From Crocosphaera sp. (lineage in GTDB: Bacteria > Cyanobacteriota > Cyanobacteriia > Cyanobacteriales > Microcystaceae), in NCBI RefSeq assembly GCF_030064895.1, contig NZ_JASJEB010000115.1:1-49599 (forward strand): DNA of 49,599 nt, in the 5' to 3' direction. Positions 34,261 to 41,686 of the stretch are shown here, piece after piece. A program made the position numbers and the translations under genes. Position 1 is the stretch's first letter, and the number at the start of each line of letters is the position of its first letter. The notes under the pieces are model-generated. The model saw only the letters and a program-made list of their open reading frames with translations. It was not told where the DNA came from and searched no databases.

Positions 34261-35691
34261 ATGGCAAAAAATTACTGGATAGATAAAGACGAACAAGACA
34301 ACTTAGACCCCATCACTTCCCTCTTATCAGAATGGTCTGACCCAGAAGAGGAAGAAGAAGAGTTTAGAAGCGATTTTTTTCAGGGGTTATCAGGAAGACG
34401 CAAAAAAGCGGCCTTTGTCTTGATGGGAGTTTGGGGTATTGTGATGACTCTCCATGTAGTCGCTTGGGGAACAGCAATTATTATTGCTTTAACCACAGTT
34501 TTTACCTTACAAGCTTTTCGTCTTATTTTTGCTCAACCCGATCCCATTCCCGAACCCTTATCCGGGGAAAGTTTACAACAGGCCCCTTCCGTTTCCTTAT
34601 TAGTGGCAGCTAAAAACGAAGAAGCGGTTATCGGCAAATTAGTACAGCAATTGTGCAATCTAGACTATCCTAGGGAAAAATACGATTTGTGGATTGTTGA
34701 CGATCATAGTACGGATCAAACCCCTGAAATACTCGATCGCTTGAGCAAAGACTATCCCCAACTCAATGTTATTCATCGTGGGGCCGGGGCCCAAGGGGGT
34801 AAGTCTGGGGCCCTAAATGGTGTCTTTCCCCAAACCAAAGGAGACATTATCGCTGTCTTTGATGCAGATGCAAAAGTAACACCAGACCTATTAAAACGGG
34901 TAGTTCCCCTATTTAATCAAGAAAACATTGGGGCCGTTCAAGTGAGAAAACAGATCGCCAATGAACCCCTCAACTTCTGGACGAAAGGACAAGCAGCAGA
35001 AATGGCGTTAGACAGCTTTTTTCAACAAAAACGCATAGCCCTCGGTGGTATTGGCGAATTACGAGGTAACGGTCAATTTGTGCGCCGTACAGCCTTAATT
35101 AACTGCGGGGGATGGAACGAACAAACAATCACCGATGATCTAGATTTAACCATGCGTTTACACTTGGATGATTGGAAAATTGGCTTTTTAAACCATCCGG
35201 CGGTTCAAGAAGAAGGAGTGACCACTGCTAAAGCATTATGGCACCAAAGAAACCGTTGGGCCGAAGGTGGTTATCAACGCTATTTAGATTATTGGCGGTT
35301 TATTTTTAATCAACCTATGGGGTTAGGGAAAAAATTTGACCTGATCTCCTTTATTTTGATGCAATATCTTCTCCCTAGCGCAGCTATTCCCGATCTAATG
35401 ATGGTGGTTACTCGTCATCGTTTACCTGTATTGGGGCCATTGACTGGGTTAATGTTATCCCTTTCTTTTTGGGGAATGTTCACAGGGTTACGTCGGATCA
35501 AAAATCAAGAGACGTTTCAGTTTATGGATATCTTTGGTTTGGGGTGGCAAACTTTACGAGGAATGGTGTATATGATGCACTGGTTAATTATTATGCCCTG
35601 TGTCACTGCGCGGATGTCCTTTCGTCCCAAACGCTTAAAATGGGTGAAAACTGTTCATGAAGGAACCCCAGAAGAAAGTTATCAAGTTTAG
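34261..35691 (+). CDS. mgdA: Monoglucosyldiacylglycerol synthase, Sll1377-like GT2 enzyme
   Basis: Processive-type family 2 glycosyltransferase of 476 residues. An acidic N-terminus and two membrane helices (about 45-90) precede the GT2 core with VDDHSTD, the metal-binding FDADAKV, GNGQFVRR, TDDLDLTMRL and QRNRWAEGG (QxxRW). More helices follow at the C-terminus. Length and layout match cyanobacterial Sll1377, which transfers glucose to diacylglycerol to make MGlcDG, the precursor of the galactolipids of thylakoid membranes. Assignment is from family memory. Confidence 0.85.
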   Translation: MAKNYWIDKDEQDNLDPITSLLSEWSDPEEEEEEFRSDFFQGLSGRRKKAAFVLMGVWGIVMTLHVVAWGTAIIIALTTVFTLQAFRLIFAQPDPIPEPLSGESLQQAPSVSLLVAAKNEEAVIGKLVQQLCNLDYPREKYDLWIVDDHSTDQTPEILDRLSKDYPQLNVIHRGAGAQGGKSGALNGVFPQTKGDIIAVFDADAKVTPDLLKRVVPLFNQENIGAVQVRKQIANEPLNFWTKGQAAEMALDSFFQQKRIALGGIGELRGNGQFVRRTALINCGGWNEQTITDDLDLTMRLHLDDWKIGFLNHPAVQEEGVTTAKALWHQRNRWAEGGYQRYLDYWRFIFNQPMGLGKKFDLISFILMQYLLPSAAIPDLMMVVTRHRLPVLGPLTGLMLSLSFWGMFTGLRRIKNQETFQFMDIFGLGWQTLRGMVYMMHWLIIMPCVTARMSFRPKRLKWVKTVHEGTPEESYQV

Positions 35692-35703
35692 GCTGAGCAA
35701 TAA

Positions 35704-35726
35704 GGATGCGATCGCATCCCTATTTT
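35704..35726 (+). terminator. HIP1-centred palindrome after mgdA
   Basis: Perfect 16-base palindrome GGATGCGATCGCATCC built around a HIP1 octamer, followed by CTATTTT, 12 bases after the mgdA stop. It can fold to a 6-bp stem with a 4-base loop and so may terminate mgdA transcription. Confidence 0.5.
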
Positions 35727-35743
35727 AAAACACACATTGACGT

Positions 35744-35894
35744 AGGGGTCAAGAACCGTTGACCCCTAAGCTGTTAAGCATCTAAATTACTATACTAGAC
35801 AGACGGGGAGACGGGGGGAAAGGGAGACGGGGAGAGGGGAAAGCTAATTTGTTGCTTAACCTCATGATGTGCGGTTTAAATGCACAACAGCTTA
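35744..35894. repeat. Composite inverted-repeat element between mgdA and the kinase-like gene
   Basis: A perfect hairpin AGGGGTCAA/TTGACCCCT (35744-35767, loop of six) leads into an element with inverted ends: TAAGCTGTTAAGCATCTAAA at 35767 and GTTTAAATGCACAACAGCTTA at 35874-35894. Inside are purine-rich units of GACGGGGA. The convergent position suggests it may also separate transcription. Confidence 0.7.
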
Positions 35895-35907
35895 CAATAA
35901 AGATTTT

Positions 35908-37362
35908 CTAATTTAACGGTAAGAAAATAGTAAAAATCTCACCTTGTTGCGATCGCTGACGAACAATTAATTTACCCCCTAAACGGTTAAATAAGTTTTT
36001 TGTCACATCTAAATTTAAACTAACACTGCCGGTTTCTGGTTGTAATAATAATAGTTGTCCTAAAGCTTTGAAAGGGTTATGTTTTCGGTGAGATTCTGTT
36101 TCAAATTGTAGTTTTAATTGATGACCTGCTGTTGTTACTTGTACCTTAATTTCTCCACCACCTGCAAGACTACGGGTACATTTTTCCATCAACCCCGTTA
36201 ACACTTGATCTAACATTCCTGCATCACTGACCACTTGCGGTAATTTTTTAGGAAGTCCGATTTCTAAATCAACGTTTCGTCTTTGTGCTTGTCTTTTCCA
36301 ACGGGGAATAGACTGACGAAATAGACTATCTAACGGTGTTTTAACCAATTCTATAGAACAATCTTGATAACTTTTACTTTTCAATTCTGTTGCCCGAAAA
36401 ATCAACTCCATGCGGTTAATTTGTTCACTACATTCTTGATCAATATTTTCTAATAAGCGTCTCATTTTTTGCTCTAAGTCCTTATTCCTCAACAGTAAGC
36501 GAGTCATGGTACGAATACTGGTTAAAGGCGTACGAATTTCGTGACTTAAGGCTTGCAGTAAAGCAACATCGGTGGTTTCTTCAACCTTAGAACCCTTTAC
36601 TGGTTTCTGTTGACGTGAATGGGATTGATGATGGTTTTTTTCTAAGTCTTGAAGATAAGAATTTTTGCCGCTAATAATAGGGGGAATTTGCGGAAAATAA
36701 TTAAGTAATAAGCGAGTAAACTCTGTAACCACTTCATAGCTAGGAGTTACAGGTGTAAATTGTTTAACTAATTGATCTAAATAAGCAAGTTGGGGATGGC
36801 TAACTAATTTGAGACGCGATCGCAAACTTAACCACCCTTGAGTAACCACCTGGGGAGCAAAAGAAAATTGAAAAGCCGGCAGTCCTAAGCTATCTTCCCC
36901 TAGTACCATCAACAAAGGAAATTTCGGGGTTAAAACAAGGCAAAATTGCTCTGTTGCCAGGGGATCTTGGGGAAAAATTGGCAATTCGGTTAAATTGGAA
37001 GTATTCCTATCCTCAGCGTCCTCAGATACCCCAGGAAGTTGAAATTGTTGATAACTATGATGAGGATGTTGTAGGGTAAAAATCCCTGTGTGCAGTGTTT
37101 TCGTTAGATGGGGATGGCATAAAATAGGGGTTGGGGCAGATATAATCAGTCCTTGAGGAGTTTTCTTTGGAGTGCCTTCTCCGTCTGATAATAAGAGGGT
37201 TTCTAGAGAGGCGATCGCACTAACCCATTGTCCTTGAGCTTTCAGTCGTTGTTGCTCAACTTCTGTCTGGGTAGGTTGAGGGGGAGAGGGTATCAAGTTG
37301 ACCCCTCGATCGCGGTTGAGAATATCGCTTAATTTTTCTGATAACGCCTCGGAAACCATCAT
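35908..37362 (-). CDS. Histidine-kinase-like protein with degenerate ATP-binding domain
   Basis: The N-terminal 240 residues form an unrecognised sensory region with no membrane helix, so it is probably cytosolic. It is followed by a good HisKA helix with the phospho-acceptor His in ALSHEIRTPLTSIRTM. The HATPase part is poor: the N-box reads LTGLMEKCTRSLAGGG without the essential Asn, the D-x-G-x-G motif is replaced by TESHRKHNP, and the G2 loop reads ETGSVSLNLDV. It ends with IFTIFLPLN as usual. It may accept but not make phosphate. It follows ndhS and the HAS-barrel gene on the same strand. Confidence 0.8.
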   Translation of the reverse strand: MMVSEALSEKLSDILNRDRGVNLIPSPPQPTQTEVEQQRLKAQGQWVSAIASLETLLLSDGEGTPKKTPQGLIISAPTPILCHPHLTKTLHTGIFTLQHPHHSYQQFQLPGVSEDAEDRNTSNLTELPIFPQDPLATEQFCLVLTPKFPLLMVLGEDSLGLPAFQFSFAPQVVTQGWLSLRSRLKLVSHPQLAYLDQLVKQFTPVTPSYEVVTEFTRLLLNYFPQIPPIISGKNSYLQDLEKNHHQSHSRQQKPVKGSKVEETTDVALLQALSHEIRTPLTSIRTMTRLLLRNKDLEQKMRRLLENIDQECSEQINRMELIFRATELKSKSYQDCSIELVKTPLDSLFRQSIPRWKRQAQRRNVDLEIGLPKKLPQVVSDAGMLDQVLTGLMEKCTRSLAGGGEIKVQVTTAGHQLKLQFETESHRKHNPFKALGQLLLLQPETGSVSLNLDVTKNLFNRLGGKLIVRQRSQQGEIFTIFLPLN

Positions 37363-37476
37363 AAATCTTTCTCAGTCTGCCACTGACTTCTAACTTCTTT
37401 GATGATAAACTGATTAACTCATTTAAAACAGTGGTGGAACCGAACCGAAAAAGTGGCAATTTCCTGCTAGGCTTTT

Positions 37477-38145
37477 TTACAAAGTAACTTGACTGAGAAT
37501 GTATTGTAGGCGATCGTAATCATCTCGTAATAAAATGCTGAGGGTTCTTCCCACTTTTACTAACCAATCTTTATCACCTTTTCTCAAGAGATAAATATCT
37601 CGAATAGCAGCGGCCATTAGAGCATCTACTGGTGCATCTCTAACCTGTAATAAGATACGTAAAAATTCAACTTGCTCACTAAAATTCAGAATTTCTGCCG
37701 CTTCACAACGATAAACTCCTTGATGAATTTGAGGGGGACGGGGAGGCAAGTATTGATAAACTTTACCTAAGTTATGACCATTGCCATTTGCTGCATTTTG
37801 ATAAGTTTCAAAGCCAACAATAGTGGCTTTAAATTCTGTTTTCAACATAGCAAAAATTTGGGGTTGTTGTTCTCTTAACTCGCTTAAGGACAACCCTAAT
37901 GCTCTGGCACGATGTACAGAATCAATGGGAGTAGTGGTAGCATAGGTGACAACAGCTATTATTTTATTACCTGATTCTTCATCTAAAGATTTCAGCCAAC
38001 TGCCAAAGGGTGGCATCACCGGAAAACTTAGGTCTTCTGGTTCCAAACATTGGGCTAAAAATTGCGTGCTTGATGTTTCTATAACCTCGGCAATATGATC
38101 AGGGTGATGATCATCCGTGGCAAACTGAGGTAAAGGCAGTCTCAT
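37477..38145 (-). CDS. Conserved cyanobacterial HAS-barrel protein
   Basis: Protein of 222 residues with an N-terminal beta-barrel segment (HIAEVIETSSTQFLAQC; FGSWLKSL; NKIIAVVTYATTTPIDSVHRARALGLSLSELREQQPQI is too long to be a motif but shows the barrel-to-helix turn) and a helical C-terminus (EQVEFLRILLQV; DAPVDALMAAAIRDIYLL). HAS barrels occur in HerA and ATP-synthase subunits. Its start is one base after the ndhS stop codon, so the two are co-transcribed. A role with NDH-1 is inference. Confidence 0.7.
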   Translation of the reverse strand: MRLPLPQFATDDHHPDHIAEVIETSSTQFLAQCLEPEDLSFPVMPPFGSWLKSLDEESGNKIIAVVTYATTTPIDSVHRARALGLSLSELREQQPQIFAMLKTEFKATIVGFETYQNAANGNGHNLGKVYQYLPPRPPQIHQGVYRCEAAEILNFSEQVEFLRILLQVRDAPVDALMAAAIRDIYLLRKGDKDWLVKVGRTLSILLRDDYDRLQYILSQVTL

Positions 38146-38146
38146 A

Positions 38147-38317
38147 CTAAACAGGTTCGATTTCAGAAAGTTGAAAAGTAATTAATTTATCCCAGTTACC
38201 TCCTTCAAATAAGACAGCGGCCTTGCCATCACTGACTCGTTGTACTAAGCCTTCAAACTTATAATAGGTATCATTAGGGTTTGTTACTTTAACAGTGGTT
38301 CCTGGTAAAATTAGCAT
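38147..38317 (-). CDS. ndhS: NAD(P)H dehydrogenase (NDH-1) subunit S
   Basis: A 56-residue SH3-like protein: [20 protein letters not shown], the core YEGLVQRV-type [20 protein letters not shown] and the ending [16 protein letters not shown]. This matches NdhS (Ssl0352), the subunit that helps form the ferredoxin-binding site of photosynthetic NDH-1 (homologue of plant CRR31) and so supports cyclic electron flow. All conserved segments are intact. It is the promoter-proximal gene of a unit with the HAS-barrel gene one base downstream. Confidence 0.88.
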   Translation of the reverse strand: MLILPGTTVKVTNPNDTYYKFEGLVQRVSDGKAAVLFEGGNWDKLITFQLSEIEPV

Positions 38318-38493
38318 AATTTTTTGTAAGTATATACTGGGTTAAGTATAGCATATTATTTCTGTTGAATTCACCATTAATAATAAGCTTACTATTATTC
38401 CCTATTCCTAGATACCTGAGTTCTATATAAGTAAATTGATAGATAACTTGTCAAAATCGGAAATTTCAAACATTGATTATTTCCTTAACAAAG

Positions 38494-38534
38494 TTGCAAC
38501 CCCGAACTCCTAACTCAGGTTTAGATGTGCAACC
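38494..38534. repeat. Small inverted repeat at the end of the GT-like gene
   Basis: Ends GTTGCAAC and GTGCAAC flank CGAACTCCTAACTCAGG. The segment GGTTTAGATGTGCAAC matches 13 of 16 bases of the inverted end near 35876-35891, so it may be a shortened relative. The stop codon of the minus-strand gene (38521-38523) lies inside it. Confidence 0.45.
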
Positions 38535-39366
38535 AAGGAAGCAGTTGACGAGTAGTGGATCTGAACTTATACTTTAGTTGTTCACTGAAACTATTATAGT
38601 CCTTACCTCCATATTTTTTTCCTCCTGAATGACCAGAAACTCCGCAAAATTTTGGCTCATTTTTAAATCTTTTGATAATCTTTGCTTCTTTTTCTAGTGA
38701 GTGGATTATCCGATAATATTCAGGTTCGATGAAAAATCCCTTATTAGGATGTTTTTCAATAAACTGTAAATGTAAAGACTCAATGTACTTGCTATAAAAT
38801 TTCCAGCTAAATGCAATAAATCTGGTATCACAAAAAGGAGTAATATTATTTTGTTTAGATAAAGCATTTTTAAATTTATAACCTTGATCTTTATAATCGC
38901 AAATACAGTCAAAATTAGCAGGACAGGTTTCTAAAATTTGGGTAATATTCTCAAGATAAATGCGCCCTGTTAATTTCCCAAAGTGAGTTACAGTTTGAAT
39001 TAGCTTTGATTCTTTTAAGCCTTCTTGAATCAGCAAACATTCTCCAAATCCTTTTCCTTTAAAACCGTAACTGAGGTTATTATTGAGAGAAATAAAATCC
39101 ACTTGCTTTTGATAGGGATTATTTTTAGTTGCTTGTTCTAAAGCATTTAAGGAACTTCCAGAATTTTCAATAAAAATAATTTTTTTTAGTCTGGGATGAT
39201 TATGGAGATAATAATTTAAAGTATTCAAGTATTGCTGTTCTCTCACTGATTTCTCAGCAGGATAGACTCTTGGTAAATTATCCACACAGATGGTAGCTGT
39301 TAAAATCAAGGCAAAGTTGTTTTCTATATCTAATGGTTCATTAGCTTTTGAAGTAGAGTCTAACAT
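38521..39366 (-). CDS. Uncharacterised protein of the exopolysaccharide operon
   Basis: Protein of 281 residues that I do not recognise. An N-terminal segment LILTATICVD and the following alternation of strands and helices (KKIIFIENSGSSL; KQVDFISLNNNLSYGFKGKGFGE) resemble a GT-A type nucleotide-sugar fold, with later CDTRFIAFSWKFYSKYI. No D-x-D metal motif is clear. It is the last gene of a co-directional run with GT4, GT2 and polymerase genes and is likely a glycosyltransferase-like enzyme. Its last codons and stop codon lie in a repeat. Confidence 0.6.
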   Translation of the reverse strand: MLDSTSKANEPLDIENNFALILTATICVDNLPRVYPAEKSVREQQYLNTLNYYLHNHPRLKKIIFIENSGSSLNALEQATKNNPYQKQVDFISLNNNLSYGFKGKGFGECLLIQEGLKESKLIQTVTHFGKLTGRIYLENITQILETCPANFDCICDYKDQGYKFKNALSKQNNITPFCDTRFIAFSWKFYSKYIESLHLQFIEKHPNKGFFIEPEYYRIIHSLEKEAKIIKRFKNEPKFCGVSGHSGGKKYGGKDYNSFSEQLKYKFRSTTRQLLPWLHI

Positions 39367-39427
39367 TTTTACATCTCAGGATTTAATGGAAAATAACAAA
39401 TAATAGTGTAGCAGATTTTTGTTTTAT

Positions 39428-40603
39428 TTAGGTGATTTTAGCAAGGCTTTCATAAAAACTGAGTGATTTTTGTGCTAGGGCTTTATTTGTATAATAATTT
39501 AAAATTCTTTTATAGCCTTTTTCCGACAATTCACCAGCTAACTTTTTATTTAACATTAATCGAGTTAAACAATTTTGTAAAGCGTGATCATCTCCTTCAG
39601 GAAATATCAAACCGGCCTTTCCAATAACATTAGGAATTTCCCCAGAATTTGAACCAATCACAGGAACTTTACAAGCCATTGCTTCGATTAAAACATGACC
39701 AAACTGTTCTTTCCAACCCACAGCAGTTAAGGTTTTGAACTTATAAGTTGTTTCTGAAGGTAAGACTAAAACATTCATTAAGTTAATATATTTAGCAACT
39801 TGATCGTGAGCAACACTTTCCACAATTATTATTTGCTTGTTAATGCCATTTTTTTGACCTTCTTGAATAATTTTTTCTTTCAGTTCTCCTCTTCCTAATA
39901 AAAGAAATTTCCATTTTTTTTCTGGTAAAGATTGAATAGCTTTTAATAAAGTTAAAACACCTTTTTCTTCCACAAATCTTCCTACAAAACCAATGACAAA
40001 ATCTTCTTCTTTAATACCTAATTGATGAGATAAATCTGGTTGTTTTTGGGGACAAAATAAGTCTTCATTAACTCCCAATTGTGGCATAACTACGACATCT
40101 TGATCATAACCATGATCTCGAAGGATATCGGCTGCATCCTGATTTCCTGCCACTAAACCATCTGTATTACTTAAATTGTATCTTTCTAAATAAGAAACAG
40201 GAAATTTCGATTTATAGGGAAGATTCCACCAGGTGAAAAATACATTTTTTGCTTGCAAATTTAACCATTTATTCAGTGTTATTAATTGAGCATAAGCAAA
40301 AGATTTAACACCTTGTTCTACCTGGATAATGTGGGGTCTAAAATCATTCAATATTTTAATAATATCACTTCCAAAAGTCAGTAATCCCTGATTATTCTGA
40401 CTAAAATTGGAGATAGGAACAACTCGAAAATTGCCTTTATTCTGGGGTTTAGTCTCAATAATTTTATTTTGAACTCCTCCAGGTTTCCATTTTTTAGGAA
40501 CAATAATAGTAACTTCAATATCAGGATGAAGTTTTGCTAAAGTTTCAAATTTTTCACAATTAAGGTCAACAATATAAGTGTGACTAGCAACTAAGATTTT
40601 CAT
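39428..40603 (-). CDS. Family 4 glycosyltransferase
   Basis: GT-B enzyme of 391 residues. The N-terminal domain begins KILVASHTYIVDL; the C-terminal nucleotide-sugar domain has FVIGFVGRFVEEKGVLTLLK and the E-x7-E motif in EQFGHVLIEAMACKVPVIGS, followed by GEIPNVIG. These retain GT4 catalysis. It transfers a sugar onto a growing saccharide, donor unknown. It lies 29 bases after the GT2 gene in the same operon. Confidence 0.88.
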   Translation of the reverse strand: MKILVASHTYIVDLNCEKFETLAKLHPDIEVTIIVPKKWKPGGVQNKIIETKPQNKGNFRVVPISNFSQNNQGLLTFGSDIIKILNDFRPHIIQVEQGVKSFAYAQLITLNKWLNLQAKNVFFTWWNLPYKSKFPVSYLERYNLSNTDGLVAGNQDAADILRDHGYDQDVVVMPQLGVNEDLFCPQKQPDLSHQLGIKEEDFVIGFVGRFVEEKGVLTLLKAIQSLPEKKWKFLLLGRGELKEKIIQEGQKNGINKQIIIVESVAHDQVAKYINLMNVLVLPSETTYKFKTLTAVGWKEQFGHVLIEAMACKVPVIGSNSGEIPNVIGKAGLIFPEGDDHALQNCLTRLMLNKKLAGELSEKGYKRILNYYTNKALAQKSLSFYESLAKIT

Positions 40604-40632
40604 GAGCTTTTCGTGTTTTTTATTATTAAAAC

Positions 40633-41667
40633 TTAAGATACAGATTCAAGAGAATTATTAGGTTTTAATTGCTGATTGTAGCTATCATTTTTACTGTATA
40701 TTTGTCCATCGTCCCAGCGAGATAGAAAGGTAGTTTTAACAGCATCTATAAATCCCAAAATGTAAAAGAAGAAACGTACTATAATCTTAAGAGGAGATCC
40801 CCCTTTATTACAAGGAGGGTTCCCCAATACATGGCAGTCAAAAAGTTTTGTGTATAAACGGAATTGTTGTGGCGAATTTAAGTTTTTTAGTGCCATTAAA
40901 AAATGGTTGTGATAGAAAGTTATTTGATAGGAAAAAGAACGGGTACTTAGATCGTGACAACCACCAGTTTCTTCCCCTAAGTGAACCAAGTAAGCATCAG
41001 GTTCATACCAAATTTTATAACCTGTTTGACGTAAACGTAAACAAAAATCTGATTCTTCTCTAACAGCGTTTCCTCTAAATCTTTCATCGAACCAAATATT
41101 ATACTTAGTAAAAATTTCTCGTCTAAATGACATATTGCAACCGCGAGTTGAAATAACTTCTTGAGGTTTTGTAGTATGAACTAGATCGATATGATACCAA
41201 GCAATACCAGGGTCCATTGCTTCTGGGGGTAATAGTTCTATGGTATAAGGATTTTGAGAATCATTAATTTTTTCAGAATCAGCCAATTTCATTCTATCTA
41301 AAACCCTTCCAGCTACCGCTCCAACTTCTAAATTTTGTTGATAAACCTTTGCATGAGTATATAAGTAATTTTTGGGTAGTTCAACATCATCATCGATAAA
41401 GATAATAATCTCACCTTGAGAACGACGAACCCCATAATTTCTAGCTGCTGGTAAACTTGCCCAACTAACAGAAAACAACTTTATTTTATCAGTCTTAGCT
41501 AGGTTTTCTAGATAAGTTTGAATCTTAGGAGCATGGTTTTCTGTTTGATCAATTACCAAAATTTCCAGATGAGGATAATCCTGTTTAAGAACATCCTCTA
41601 AGGTATCTTTTAAAATTTGTTCTCGTCTATAGGTTGGGATAATCAGGGAAATGGAAGGATAAGACAT
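40633..41667 (-). CDS. Family 2 glycosyltransferase with an in-frame repeat insertion
   Basis: GT-A enzyme of 344 residues: ISLIIPTYRREQILKDTL at the N-terminus, the metal motif in IIIFIDDDVELP, the acceptor region TRGCNMSFRREIF and ESDFCLRLRQTGYKI. Near the C-terminus the peptide GNPPCNKGGSPL is encoded by an inverted repeat, a sign of a small palindrome inserted in frame. The extra residues follow the catalytic core, so activity is probably kept. It is preceded 19 bases upstream by the polymerase gene. Confidence 0.87.
   Translation of the reverse strand: MSYPSISLIIPTYRREQILKDTLEDVLKQDYPHLEILVIDQTENHAPKIQTYLENLAKTDKIKLFSVSWASLPAARNYGVRRSQGEIIIFIDDDVELPKNYLYTHAKVYQQNLEVGAVAGRVLDRMKLADSEKINDSQNPYTIELLPPEAMDPGIAWYHIDLVHTTKPQEVISTRGCNMSFRREIFTKYNIWFDERFRGNAVREESDFCLRLRQTGYKIWYEPDAYLVHLGEETGGCHDLSTRSFSYQITFYHNHFLMALKNLNSPQQFRLYTKLFDCHVLGNPPCNKGGSPLKIIVRFFFYILGFIDAVKTTFLSRWDDGQIYSKNDSYNQQLKPNNSLESVS
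40799..40819. repeat. Palindromic insertion inside the GT2 gene
   Basis: Arms CCCCCTT and AAGG-A-GGG around a TATTAC centre. It encodes NPPCNKGGSP on the minus strand. Short GC-rich palindromes of the form CCCCCTT...AAGGGGG are dispersed in cyanobacterial genomes and are known to sit inside genes in frame. Confidence 0.6.
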
Positions 41668-41686
41668 GATTTTTAAGGTTTATAAA

